NCBI GenBank assembly: GCA_040384325.1
Contig: JAZKJL010000004.1
Coordinates: 62,001-126,000, forward strand
From: JACMLX01 sp040384325
GTDB taxonomy: Bacteria; Gemmatimonadota; Gemmatimonadetes; Gemmatimonadales; Gemmatimonadaceae
Length of the DNA: 64,000 nt
Direction of reading: 5' to 3'
Shown: in pieces, positions 41,308-50,043 of the stretch
How positions within the stretch are numbered: the first letter of the stretch is position 1
How the letters are laid out: each line of letters starts with the position of its first letter
Translations under genes and position numbers: made by a program
The notes under the pieces: generated by a model
Databases searched by the model: none
Told to the model about the DNA's origin: nothing
What the model saw: the letters and a program-made list of their open reading frames with translations, nothing else

Positions 41308-41398
41308 TCACCGCTTGCCTGGTCACACGCTGACCGATTCGGTGCATGCCGAACGCCGCGACGCCCGAGCGGACGTGTGTGGGGGCAATGTCCACGTC

Positions 41399-41426
41399 TG
41401 TGGAGCGGTGTGGATAGTGTGGAAAG
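41399..41426 (+). promoter_or_regulatory. tandem DnaA-box-like sequences
   Basis: TGTGGAGCG, TGTGGATAG and TGTGGAAAG stand in direct repeat at 41399, 41409 and 41418. The second matches 8 of 9 bases of the DnaA box read on the opposite strand (TGTGGATAA). Another (TGTGGATTG) is at 41557. DnaA control of ribonucleotide reductase is known for E. coli nrdAB. Confidence 0.35.
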
Positions 41427-41470
41427 CCGCGACCCGGCCAGCAAGCGAGAGCGTAGGAACTCTCGTAAAT

Positions 41471-41498
41471 CACTGGTGTATATCGAGTTACACCACTG
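41471..41498. promoter_or_regulatory. 28-base inverted repeat, possible operator
   Basis: CActGGTGTA and TACACCAcTG form 10-base arms with one mismatch around 8 bases. Its size suits a dimeric regulator. It does not match the NrdR box consensus by eye. Confidence 0.4.
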
Positions 41499-41933
41499 AA
41501 GCCGCCGATTTGCCGGGCCCAGTCCTCGCCAGGATCGGCGGCAGGACGACCGAGGATGTGGATTGCAGAACAGTACATTTGTGATCCCGGACGCGCTAAA
41601 CTGTTGCTCCGGTGGACGTTTGCGGAACGCTGGCGCGGACTCACGAGAGGGCCTACTCTCCTGCTCCGCGCTGGCTGTCCGACTGTTTCGGTCCGGTCAC
41701 GTCGCACCCCGTCGTTCCATCACCCCGAAAGTCCAGCTCGCCGGCCCCGCAGCACGACCAGAAGCACGCTGCGGGCGCATTCGTGTCCCTGTCAGGGGGC
41801 ACGAGCGGGATGGAGGGGTCGCTGCAAGGGTGGGGTGGAGTGATCGCGACAGGACGGCAGAGGAATGGCAGCAGCGGCGGATGCTCACATGACGGACGCG
41901 AGATCGCAGGACCAACCACCCGTGGGGAGAGAC

Positions 41934-44342
41934 ATGACGACGGTGCTATATCCGGAATCCCTGACGTCGCAGCTGACGTCGGCTGCAGACAAGGCGGTGC
42001 GCAAGCGGGACGGCCGATCGGCGGAGTGGGATCCGGAGCGGATCGTGCGCGCCATCGCGCTCGCCTTCTACGCGCACCGCAATCGCGGCGCCGAGAACCC
42101 GAACCGTGACAACCAGGCCCGGCATTACGGCCTGAGCCTGATGGACCATGCCGAGGCGCTCCGGATCGCCAGCATGGTCACCAACACCGTCGAGCTGCGC
42201 GCCGCGCGTGGCGTCAAGCCGTCGGTGGAGGAGATCCAGGACATCGTCGAGATGATGATCGCCGGGGCCGGCCACTTCGACGTGGCCAAGGGCTATGTGC
42301 TCTATCGCGCCCGGAAGTCCGAGGCCCGCATCGCCAAGCACGGCATCAGCGGCATCAGCGACTACATCGCGATGTCGAAGTACGCGCGCTACCGCGAAGA
42401 CCTCGGCCGCCGTGAGCTGTGGCCCGAGGCCGCCAAGCGCGTGTTCGACATGCATCGCTCGCGCTTCGCCCCGCTGCTGTCCACGGAAGTCTTCGGCCTC
42501 GATCGCACGCTCGGCCAGATGATCGATGCCGCCGAGACGGCGGTGCGGGAGCGCAAGGCGCTGCCGTCCATGCGCTCGATGCAGTTCGGTGGCGACGCCA
42601 TCGAGGTGAACAACGCCCGCATGTACAACTGCACCTTCGGGCACATCGACCACGTGCGGAAGTTCAGCCAGGCGCTGTGGCTGCTCCTGAGCGGCACCGG
42701 GGTCGGCTTCAGTGTGCAGAAGCAGCACGTCACGCGCCTCGCCCCGTTCCCGCTGCGCGCCAGCAGCGAAGACCTGCCGGTGAAGCACTTCACCATCCCC
42801 GACACGATCGAGGGCTGGGCCGACGCGATGCAGGAACTCGTGATGAGCTACTACGAGGGCACCTACGTCGAGTTCGACTTCTCCGAGATCCGCGCCAAGG
42901 GTGCCGTGCTGCGCACCAGCGGTGGTCGCGCCCCGGGCCACCAGCCGCTGAAGAAGGCGCTGGAGAAGATCCGCGCCGTCCTGGATGCCGTGCCGGGTCG
43001 CAAGATGCGCCCGATCGAGGCGTACGATGTCCTGATGCTCGCCGCCAGCGCGGTGATCAGCGGCGGCATCCGTCGCTCGGCCACGATCGCGCTCTTCAGC
43101 GCCGACGACGAGGAGATGGTCAACGCCAAGACCGGCGAGTGGTGGAAGCACAACCCGCAGCGCCAGCACAGCAACAACTCGGCGATGCTGGTGCGCAGCG
43201 ACGCGACGAAGGACGAGTTCATGTCGCTGTTCAACGCCATCCGCCAGTTCGGTGAGCCGGGCTTCTACTTCACCGAGAACGCCGATTACGGGGCCAATCC
43301 GTGCGTCGAGATCGGCCTCGCCCCGGCACTGGTGGTGGACGAGACCACCAAGGCGAAGCTGGAGCAGTACGGCTATGCCGAACCGGTGGCGGTGGGTGAC
43401 ACCATCAGCGGCTGGCAGCACTGCAACCTGACCACGATCAACGGTCGCATGTGCGAGACGCCGGAGAAGTTCTACGAGCTCTGCGCGGTGGCGGCCACGA
43501 TCGGCACCATGCAGGCCGCCTACACCGAGATGAGCTATCTCGGTCCCGTCACGCGCGTCATCAACGAGCGCGAGTCGCTGCTCGGCGTGAGCATCTGCGG
43601 GATCCTGGAACGCCCGGAGGTGCTGCTGGATCCGGCGGTGCTGCGGAAGGGTGCCGAGACCTGCGTGATGACGAACCGCGCGGTGGCCGAGGCCATCGGT
43701 ATCCAGCCGGCCGCGCGCGTGACCTGCGTGAAGCCGGAGGGCACCGCCAGCCTGCTGCTCGGCACCGCCAGCGGCATCCACCCGCATCACGCCAAGCGGT
43801 ACTTCCGCCGCGTGCAGGCGGCGCGCACGGAGCCGGTCTACAACTTCTTCAAGTCGTGGAATCCGCAGATGACCGAGGTGTACGGCATGAAGGCCGACAC
43901 CACCGACGTCATCACCTTCCCGATCGAGGCCCCCGAGGGCGCGATCCTGAAGAAGGACATTGGCGCGCTGCAGTTCCTGGACATGGTGAAGCTGGTGCAG
44001 GAGAACTGGGTGGTGCCGGGCACTGCGCACGAGAAGTACAACCCGGGCCTGCGCCACAACGTGAGCAACACGGTGACGGTGAAGGACGGCGAGTGGGAAG
44101 CGGTGGCCGACTTCATCTGGGAGAACCGTGGCTACTTCACCGGCGTCAGCATCCTGCCGGCCAGTGGTGACAAGGACTATCCGCAGGCACCGAACGAGGA
44201 AGTGACCACGCCGGCCGACATCGCCAAGTGGAACGGCCTCACCTACGCGCCGGTGGACTACAGCCTGATGAGCGAGGCGGCGGACTACACCTCGCTGAAG
44301 GAGACGGTGGCTTGCGCCGGCGGGGCATGCGAGATCTTCTGA
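41934..44342 (+). CDS. nrdJ: adenosylcobalamin-dependent ribonucleotide reductase (class II)
   Basis: An 802-residue class II reductase. An N-terminal ATP-cone-like segment (VRKRDGRSAEWDPERIVRAI) suggests overall activity control. Active-site cysteines are assignable: Cys233 (MYNCTFG) and Cys497 (WQHCNLTT) as the reducible pair, Cys457 (ANPCVEIG) as the thiyl radical site, and Cys794/Cys799 (VACAGGACEIF) as the C-terminal shuttle pair. Cys457 and Cys497 are 40 residues apart, more than the usual dozen or so. LLLSGTGVGFSVQ is the family nucleotide loop. The start is ATG 41934 after GGGGAGA; ATG 41889 is an alternative. It makes deoxyribonucleotides without oxygen and needs B12. Confidence 0.95.
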   Translation: MTTVLYPESLTSQLTSAADKAVRKRDGRSAEWDPERIVRAIALAFYAHRNRGAENPNRDNQARHYGLSLMDHAEALRIASMVTNTVELRAARGVKPSVEEIQDIVEMMIAGAGHFDVAKGYVLYRARKSEARIAKHGISGISDYIAMSKYARYREDLGRRELWPEAAKRVFDMHRSRFAPLLSTEVFGLDRTLGQMIDAAETAVRERKALPSMRSMQFGGDAIEVNNARMYNCTFGHIDHVRKFSQALWLLLSGTGVGFSVQKQHVTRLAPFPLRASSEDLPVKHFTIPDTIEGWADAMQELVMSYYEGTYVEFDFSEIRAKGAVLRTSGGRAPGHQPLKKALEKIRAVLDAVPGRKMRPIEAYDVLMLAASAVISGGIRRSATIALFSADDEEMVNAKTGEWWKHNPQRQHSNNSAMLVRSDATKDEFMSLFNAIRQFGEPGFYFTENADYGANPCVEIGLAPALVVDETTKAKLEQYGYAEPVAVGDTISGWQHCNLTTINGRMCETPEKFYELCAVAATIGTMQAAYTEMSYLGPVTRVINERESLLGVSICGILERPEVLLDPAVLRKGAETCVMTNRAVAEAIGIQPAARVTCVKPEGTASLLLGTASGIHPHHAKRYFRRVQAARTEPVYNFFKSWNPQMTEVYGMKADTTDVITFPIEAPEGAILKKDIGALQFLDMVKLVQENWVVPGTAHEKYNPGLRHNVSNTVTVKDGEWEAVADFIWENRGYFTGVSILPASGDKDYPQAPNEEVTTPADIAKWNGLTYAPVDYSLMSEAADYTSLKETVACAGGACEIF

Positions 44343-44371
44343 TGGCGTGACGCCGTCGGAAGGCAGGAACA

Positions 44372-44401
44372 CGGGGGCTCCGGAATACCGGGGCCCCCGT
44401 T
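44372..44401 (+). terminator. hairpin terminator after nrdJ
   Basis: A 13-base stem (ACGGGGGCTCCGG, 44372-44384, with 44389-44401, one G-T pair) and AATA loop, 30 bases after the stop, followed by TGCGTTG. Confidence 0.7.
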
Positions 44402-44595
44402 GCGTTGTCGGCGGCCGCCTCGATGACGCGTCGCTGACCGCAGGCATCATCGTGGTGCTTCCGTGGGGTCAGTTCCGGCGATAAAGTCTCAATGAGTGCC
44501 GAGAGGCGCTGGCGCGCGATGCCGCGCGACCGATGTCGCGCCAAATTCCAGGCTGGGCGTCCGGCAGCCCCCGATGCGATTCGCAGAGAGTCCAC

Positions 44596-45477
44596 ATGTC
44601 CAGACGGTACGACGACGTGCGCCGTGTGATCGCGCTCGCCAGCCTTGTGTTCAGCGCCGGCGTCGGCGCGCAGGCGCCCGCCACATCGCCACTGCAGCCG
44701 GTGTGCGCGGACGGTGCGACGCCGAAGCTGCAGGAAGCCGAGTATCCGGTGGTGTTGCGTGCGGGTACGGCCTGGAACCGCCACGAGTACAGCGCCGAGG
44801 AGCGGACCCGCATCCTCTTCCACGCCGACGCGATCCGCCAGCATTTCACGCCGCCACCGTCACTCGGTCAGGTCCCGGTCATTGCGGAGTCGTGGATTCC
44901 GGCGTGGGGAGGCGCTCCATCGCTGCACAGCGCGGTGAGTGCCAAGCTGGTGCTGGTGATGCGTCCCAACGGGCACGTGCGTACATCGATCTGGCAGATG
45001 GCGCCGTTCTCCCTGCCGCTCGCCACCGCCGTCATGGATGCCGTGGCCGCAGCGGACAAGGCAGGCGACTTCGAGGGCATTCCGCGCGCCGGCGAGGCGC
45101 GCGGCGACGACACGCTGGTGGTGCAGCTCCGTTCGGTGACGGCGGCGCCGGGCAGCGATGAGCTGCCATTGATGCGTGCGCGGCTGGCCCGGTACGTCGC
45201 CGATGAACCGGCCCGGATCACGAAGGCAGGTGGCATCTACTATCCCGACGGCGCCGACTATTCGAACGTCGAGAACAAGGGCGAGATCATCGCGCTGGTC
45301 GGCAGCAACGGCAAGGCGGTCATGAGTGGCACGCAGGTATCGCGCATCGAATGGCGTGACTTCATCAACACGATGCGCGGGGCCGTGGAGTCGACCGTCT
45401 ACCAACCGGCCCGGAGCGGTGGCTGCGCGGTGCCCTCGCTGTTCGTGCACAACTTCGACTTCAGCGTGCGGCGGTAG
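44596..45477 (+). CDS. secreted protein with TonB-C-like terminal domain
   Basis: A 293-residue protein with a signal peptide (VRRVIALASLVFSAGVGAQ, cleavage before A). The last 95 residues resemble the TonB C-terminal domain: YYPDGADYSNVENKGEIIAL, VGSNGKAVMSGTQVSR, a helix FINTMRGAVESTVYQPAR, then CAVPSLFVHNFDF. A similar strand-helix pattern (AKLVLVMRPNGHVRTSIWQM; PLATAVMDAVAAADKAGDFE) precedes it, so the protein may hold two copies. Without a membrane anchor it is not a classical TonB. The start is ATG 44596 with AGAGAG five bases upstream; the frame is open to 44533. Function is unknown. Confidence 0.65.
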   Translation: MSRRYDDVRRVIALASLVFSAGVGAQAPATSPLQPVCADGATPKLQEAEYPVVLRAGTAWNRHEYSAEERTRILFHADAIRQHFTPPPSLGQVPVIAESWIPAWGGAPSLHSAVSAKLVLVMRPNGHVRTSIWQMAPFSLPLATAVMDAVAAADKAGDFEGIPRAGEARGDDTLVVQLRSVTAAPGSDELPLMRARLARYVADEPARITKAGGIYYPDGADYSNVENKGEIIALVGSNGKAVMSGTQVSRIEWRDFINTMRGAVESTVYQPARSGGCAVPSLFVHNFDFSVRR

Positions 45478-45721
45478 CGGCGGCCGGAGGACCTGCGCTG
45501 GCCTGCCCGCATCGGTGCAGGGAGCGGTTCGCCCCGACGGCTCGGGGCATGTTCGTCGCCCGAGCAGGATCGAACTGGCCAGCCGACGGGCGAAATCGTA
45601 CTGTGTCGGGAGACCATCGTGCTCGCGCAGTCGGTGCAACCCGGACCCGGGTGCGACCCGACGACGCGGCCGCGGCGAACGCCTTCTTTCGTGTCAGACA
45701 GGCTCGCAGGGGGACCGACGG

Positions 45722-46237
45722 ATGCTGGTACTCACCGTGAACCGCTTCCTCGTCACCGGCGATGCGACCATCGGCGTGCTGACGATCAACGGCAAGTTCG
45801 AGTGCTTCACGCTCGAGGACGTGCCTCGCGCAGTGAAGGTCAGCGCGAAGACGCGGATTCCGTGCGGCACCTATCCCGTCACGCTGAGCTGGAGCCAGCG
45901 CTTCTCGAAAAAGTACGAGAACTTCGGCGTCGGGACCGGGGTGCCGGAGGTGCATGGTGTGAAGGGTTTCAAGCACATCCGAATCCACACCGGTAACACC
46001 TCCGCGCATACCGAGGGTTGCATCCTGGTCGGCGCCGCGTGGAAGCCGTCGTTCGGGGCCCAGATCAAGGATTCCCGCGTGGCCTACAAGCGCCTGATGA
46101 AGAAATTGATCGCGACCAAGGGCAAGGTGCGCCTCGACGTGCGCGATCCCGTCCAGGGCGGGCTGCGGCAGTCGCCGGTGGTGGCGTTCCCGTATTACGA
46201 GGGCGTCTTCGGGACATCGCGGCGGGGCGTGAATTAG
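45722..46237 (+). CDS. DUF5675 family protein
   Basis: A 171-residue protein matching DUF5675: GVLTINGKFECFTLEDVPR, IPCGTYPVTLSWSQRF, VHGVKGFKHIRIHTGNTSAH and the hallmark TEGCILVG. The His-x-Gly and Gly-Cys arrangement recalls the active-site stretch of L,D-transpeptidase-like proteins, but that link is my inference. The family is common in phages and contractile-injection or type VI islands; nothing of that kind is adjacent. There is no signal peptide. A good ribosome site (AGGGGG, 45708-45713) fixes ATG 45722. It stands alone with 244 bases of empty sequence before it. Confidence 0.78.
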   Translation: MLVLTVNRFLVTGDATIGVLTINGKFECFTLEDVPRAVKVSAKTRIPCGTYPVTLSWSQRFSKKYENFGVGTGVPEVHGVKGFKHIRIHTGNTSAHTEGCILVGAAWKPSFGAQIKDSRVAYKRLMKKLIATKGKVRLDVRDPVQGGLRQSPVVAFPYYEGVFGTSRRGVN

Positions 46238-46289
46238 CGCGCACGCCGCGAGCGCACGGGGCGGCGCGTGGGAGGCCAGCACTCTCGCC

Positions 46290-46316
46290 TTGCGCGCCGT
46301 ACCGCAGATATATGTT
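46290..46316 (+). promoter_or_regulatory. possible promoter of the BNR-repeat gene
   Basis: TTGCGC (46290-46295), 15 bases, TATGTT (46311-46316). RNA would start near 46323, leaving a leader of about 57 bases that contains the ribosome site AAGGAG at 46367-46372. Confidence 0.35.
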
Positions 46317-46379
46317 CTTCCGCCCACGCCAGCGGCGTTGCGGCCGCCCAGAGTCCTGCCCCACCCAAGGAGACACCGC

Positions 46380-49300
46380 GTGACGTTCACGCTCCCGCGA
46401 GCCGGCGCCCGTTCGGCCGCTGCGCTCGCCCTGTTCGGCCTGCTGCCCCTCGCCCTCGACGCCCAGGTGCGCCGACCCGCGGCGGCGACCGTGCGGCGCG
46501 AGGTGCCCCCCGCACCTGCCGGCCCCCTGACCTTCGACTCGACCGTCTTCGGCGCCATGCGGTGGCGTGAAGCCGGCCCGGCGCGCGGCGGCCGATCGGT
46601 CGCCGCGGCGGGCTCGGTGCAGCGCCCCAACGAATACTGGATGGGCACGACCGGCGGCGGTGTGTACAAGACGACGGACGGCGGCCAGAACTGGGCCGCG
46701 GCCAGCGATAACTACTTCGGCGGCACCATCGGCGCCATTTCCGTGGATCCGCAGAACGCCGACATCGTCTGGGTGGGCGGCGGTGAGACGGACATCCGCG
46801 GCAACACCGCCGGTGGCGATGGCCTCTGGAAGACGCTCGACGCCGGCAAGACCTGGTCGCGCCTCGGCTTCCTCGAGGAGCACATCGCGGCGATCCGGAT
46901 CCATCCGACGAACAAGGACATCGCCTGGCTGGCGGTGTTCGGCAACCCGTTCCGCTCCAGCAGCACGCGCGGCGTGTTCAAGACCACCGACGGTGGCAAG
47001 AGCTTCAACAAGGTGCTCTTCATCGACGACTCCACCGGTGCGATCGACATCCAGGTGGACCCGTCCAACCCCGACATCCTCTACGCTGCCACCTGGCAGG
47101 CGTATCGGACGTCGTGGTCGATGTCGTCGGGCGGCCCGGGCAGCGGCATCCACAAGTCCACCGACGGTGGCGCGACCTGGACCAACATCTCGCGCACCGC
47201 ACCCGGCCTGCCGAAGGGCGTGATGGGGAAGATCGGCCTCGCCATTTCGCCGGTGAAGCCAAGCCGCATCTGGGCGGTGATCGAGCACGATTCAGGCGGC
47301 GTGTATCGCTCCGACGATGCCGGCGCGAGCTGGAGCTACATCAACCGCGATCGCAAGCTCCGCCAGCGTGCCTGGTACTACTCGAACCTGGTGGCCGACC
47401 CGAAGGACACCAACGTCATCTATGCACTGAACGTGGGCTTCTACCGCTCGCGCGATGGTGGCCGCACGTTCCCGCAGAGCATCCGCGTGCCGCACGGTGA
47501 CAACCACGATCTCTGGATCGCGCCCAACGATCCGAATCGCATGATCGAGGCGAACGACGGTGGCGCGACCGTCAGCACCGACAACGCGCGCACCTGGACC
47601 GACGAGGATTATCCGACTGCGCAGTGGTACCACGTCGATGCCAGCAATGATTATCCGTACCAGATCTGCGGCGCGCAGCAGGACAACTCCACGCTCTGCG
47701 GCCCGAGCCGTGGCGATGGGCGCGTGAACCTCAGCGACTGGAAGGATGCCGGTGGTGGTGAGTCGGGTTACGTCACGCCGCATCCGACCAAGCCGTGGAT
47801 CATCTTCGCCGGCAGCTACGGCGGCCTGCTGACGCGCAAGGACATGCGCACCGGCTTCGAGCGCAACATCACCGTGTATCCCGTCAATCCGATGGGCTAC
47901 TCGTCCAAGGACATCGCGGTCCGCTTCCAGTGGACCTTCCCGATCGTCTTCTCACGCCACAACCCGAACGTCGTCTACGCCGCCGGATCGAAGCTCTTCC
48001 GCAGCACCAACGAAGGCGAAAGCTGGACCGAGGTGTCGCCGGAACTGGCGCGCCGCGACCCGAAGACGATGGAAGCCTCGGGTGGCCCGATCACCAAGGA
48101 CCAGACGGGCGTGGAGACGTACGCGCTCATCTTCGCCTTCGACGAGTCGCCGGTGCAGCAGGGCGTGCTGTGGGTCGGCACCGACGATGGCCTGGTGCAC
48201 ATCTCGAAGAACAACGGCACCACCTGGGAAAACGTGACGCCGCCGGGCATCGGTGACTTTACGCGCATCTCGATCATCGAGCCGTCGAACTACGCCGCGG
48301 GCACGGCCTACGTGGCCGCCAACCGCTACCAGCTCGGTGACAAGAAGCCGATCATCTACAAGACGACCGACTTCGGCAAGACGTGGACGCTGATCGTCAA
48401 CGGCATCGACAACGAGCACTTCCTGCGCGTGGTGCGTGAGGATCCGGTCCGTCGCGGCCTGTTGTTCGCCGGCACCGAGCGTGGCGTCTACGTCTCCTTC
48501 GATGACGGCGCCAACTGGCGCTCGATGCGCCGCAACCTGCCGCTGGTGCCGGTGCACGACCTGAAGATCAAGGAAGGCGACCTGATCGCGGCCACGCACG
48601 GCCGCGGCTTCTGGGTGATGGACAACATCAGCGCGCTGCGCCAGGTGACGCCGCAGGTGGTGGCGTCATCGGCGCACCTCTTCACCCCGACCGACGCCTG
48701 GCGCACGGACTGGGGCGGCGGCTTCTTCGCGCAGATGGCGGAAATGATGGGCGGCGGCAGCTCGCTGGGCCAGAATCCGCCGGGCGGCGCGCGCTTCCAG
48801 TACTGGCTGAAGGATCCGGGACAGACGGTGCGTTTCGATTTCCTCGATGCCGCGGGCAAGGTGATCTCCGGATTCACCAGCGACCAGGATCCCGACACGC
48901 AGGCCGACTCGCTGCGTATGGATGGCCTCAAGACGGCGATGGTGGATTCGCTGACGAAGGCGGGCATGACGCGGGATTCGGCGACGAAGGTCGCCACCGC
49001 CCGACTCTCCGGTCCCGGTGCCGCGGTGGACATGGAAGAGGCGTTCTCCCGCGCCCCGCGCCCGGCCCGCGTGCCGAATCGCGTCGGCATGAACAACTTC
49101 GGCTGGAACATGCGCTATCCCGACGCAGCACGGTTTGACGGGATGATCATGTGGGCCGGTTCCACCACGGGCCCGATCGCGCCTCCGGGCACGTACACGG
49201 TGCGCATGACGGCCGGCAACGTGGTGCAGAGCCATCCGTTCCGCATCAAGAAGGATCCGCGCAGCGATGCGACGGATGCCGACGTGGCCGCACAGTTCAA

Positions 49301-49772
49301 GCTGCTGCTCGCGATCCGCGATCGCACGACGGACGCCAACATGGCGGTGCGCACGGTGCGCAACATGCGCTGGCAGGTCGCCGACCGGGCGCCCAAGCTC
49401 ACCGGCCAGCCGTCGATCGAGTTCCAGTCTCTGGCCAACGAGATGATGGCGGAGCTGAGTGGGGCGGAGCAGGAAGTGTATCAGGTGAAGAACCAGAGCT
49501 CGCAGGATCCGCTCAACTATCCGATCAAGTTGAACAACCAGATCGCAGCGTTGTCCGGCACGGTGGGCTCCGGCGAATACCGCCCGACGGTGCAGGCACA
49601 GCAGGCCTTCACGATGCTGAGCGGCAAGCTGGAAGTGCACCTGGTGGCGATCAAGAAGAGCCTCGACACCCGCCTGCCACGCCTGAACGCGATCCTCAAG
49701 GCCAACGGACTGCCGGAGCTCGCACCGAGCACCGAGGAGATCAAGCCGAACCGTCCGAAGATCGCGATGTAG
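46380..49772 (+). CDS. long secreted BNR/VPS10-type propeller protein
   Basis: An 1130-residue exoprotein. A signal peptide (AAALALFGLLPLALDAQ) precedes two large propellers built of BNR-type blades. At least ten 'xxxkSxDgGxTW' turns are visible: YKTTDGGQNW, WKTLDAGKTW, FKTTDGGKSF, HKSTDGGATW, YRSDDAGASW, YRSRDGGRTF, FRSTNEGESW, HISKNNGTTW, YKTTDFGKTW and YVSFDDGANW. The last 380 residues are not propeller; they contain FGWNMRYPDAARFDGMIMWA and a helical end. Similar proteins are annotated as sortilin-like or glycosyl-hydrolase-like without proven activity. GTG 46380 is set by AAGGAG seven bases upstream. Confidence 0.9.
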   Translation: MTFTLPRAGARSAAALALFGLLPLALDAQVRRPAAATVRREVPPAPAGPLTFDSTVFGAMRWREAGPARGGRSVAAAGSVQRPNEYWMGTTGGGVYKTTDGGQNWAAASDNYFGGTIGAISVDPQNADIVWVGGGETDIRGNTAGGDGLWKTLDAGKTWSRLGFLEEHIAAIRIHPTNKDIAWLAVFGNPFRSSSTRGVFKTTDGGKSFNKVLFIDDSTGAIDIQVDPSNPDILYAATWQAYRTSWSMSSGGPGSGIHKSTDGGATWTNISRTAPGLPKGVMGKIGLAISPVKPSRIWAVIEHDSGGVYRSDDAGASWSYINRDRKLRQRAWYYSNLVADPKDTNVIYALNVGFYRSRDGGRTFPQSIRVPHGDNHDLWIAPNDPNRMIEANDGGATVSTDNARTWTDEDYPTAQWYHVDASNDYPYQICGAQQDNSTLCGPSRGDGRVNLSDWKDAGGGESGYVTPHPTKPWIIFAGSYGGLLTRKDMRTGFERNITVYPVNPMGYSSKDIAVRFQWTFPIVFSRHNPNVVYAAGSKLFRSTNEGESWTEVSPELARRDPKTMEASGGPITKDQTGVETYALIFAFDESPVQQGVLWVGTDDGLVHISKNNGTTWENVTPPGIGDFTRISIIEPSNYAAGTAYVAANRYQLGDKKPIIYKTTDFGKTWTLIVNGIDNEHFLRVVREDPVRRGLLFAGTERGVYVSFDDGANWRSMRRNLPLVPVHDLKIKEGDLIAATHGRGFWVMDNISALRQVTPQVVASSAHLFTPTDAWRTDWGGGFFAQMAEMMGGGSSLGQNPPGGARFQYWLKDPGQTVRFDFLDAAGKVISGFTSDQDPDTQADSLRMDGLKTAMVDSLTKAGMTRDSATKVATARLSGPGAAVDMEEAFSRAPRPARVPNRVGMNNFGWNMRYPDAARFDGMIMWAGSTTGPIAPPGTYTVRMTAGNVVQSHPFRIKKDPRSDATDADVAAQFKLLLAIRDRTTDANMAVRTVRNMRWQVADRAPKLTGQPSIEFQSLANEMMAELSGAEQEVYQVKNQSSQDPLNYPIKLNNQIAALSGTVGSGEYRPTVQAQQAFTMLSGKLEVHLVAIKKSLDTRLPRLNAILKANGLPELAPSTEEIKPNRPKIAM

Positions 49773-49776
49773 TCAT

Positions 49777-50003
49777 TTGCCTTCGAGTCCTTGCGACGTT
49801 TCAATCAGTGCGCAAGGACTCAAAGGCAACTACTTGACGCAAAGGCGCAGAGGCGCCAGGCCGCAAAGGAACAGCAAAATGCTCTGGGAACGGCGCCTCG
49901 CGAGCGCCGATCCCAGAGCATTTTTTTCTCCGCTACGCGCGTCGGTGCTGATCTCATCTCCGACCGCGTTGCGTCTTCGCGCCTTTGCGCCTCTGCGTCA
50001 AGT
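49777..50003. repeat. nested inverted-repeat element between convergent genes
   Basis: Three inverted repeats are packed in 227 bases: 49777-49795 with 49811-49829 (19-base arms, one mismatch); 49832-49856 with 49979-50003 (25-base arms, two mismatches; each arm is itself a GCAAAGGCGCAGAGGCGC-like tandem); and, enclosed by the latter, the terminator at 49876-49927. The GCAAAGGCGC motif resembles repeats seen dispersed in several bacterial genomes, so this may be a copy of a palindromic repeat family. Confidence 0.6.
49876..49927. terminator. strong rho-independent terminator
   Basis: AAAATGCTCTGGGA (49876-49889) pairs with 49911-49924, and an inner CGGCGC/GCGCCG pair extends the stem to 20 base pairs around a 7-base loop with one A-A mismatch. 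Seven T residues follow on the plus strand and four or more on the minus strand. Confidence 0.9.
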
Positions 50004-50043
50004 CGTTGCAGTCATACCGCTACTGTAGCCGACGACCAGACGA

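Larger units (their letters stand above)
41278..41933. other. 656-base intergenic region before nrdJ
   Basis: No convincing gene is present: the short open frames lack the codon bias of neighbours. The sequence is less GC-rich around 41.45-41.6 kb than the coding DNA. It holds a weak hairpin, DnaA-box-like repeats, and three inverted repeats in a row: CGAGAG (41446-41465), TGGTGTA (41474-41495) and GCCGCCGAT (41501-41542, perfect 9-base arms). A TAAACT at 41599-41604 could be a -10. I found no cobalamin riboswitch features. The region is probably the promoter and a structured leader of nrdJ. Confidence 0.5.

Noticed and set aside
41278..41933. A cobalamin riboswitch before the B12-dependent reductase
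   Set aside because: No B12-box-like stretch or the expected multi-stem core was seen, and such switches usually precede B12-independent reductases or B12 synthesis genes.
41278..41933. Small genes inside the long gap before nrdJ
   Set aside because: The open frames there are short, overlap one another in different phases and lack the third-position GC pattern and ribosome sites of real genes.
41946..44450. An 834-codon minus-strand open frame opposite nrdJ
   Set aside because: It is low in motif content and rich in His, Arg and Val; the plus strand encodes an intact class II ribonucleotide reductase.
45722..46237. Prophage remnant around DUF5675
   Set aside because: No integrase, capsid, tail or lysis gene, and no attachment-like repeat, is found on either side.
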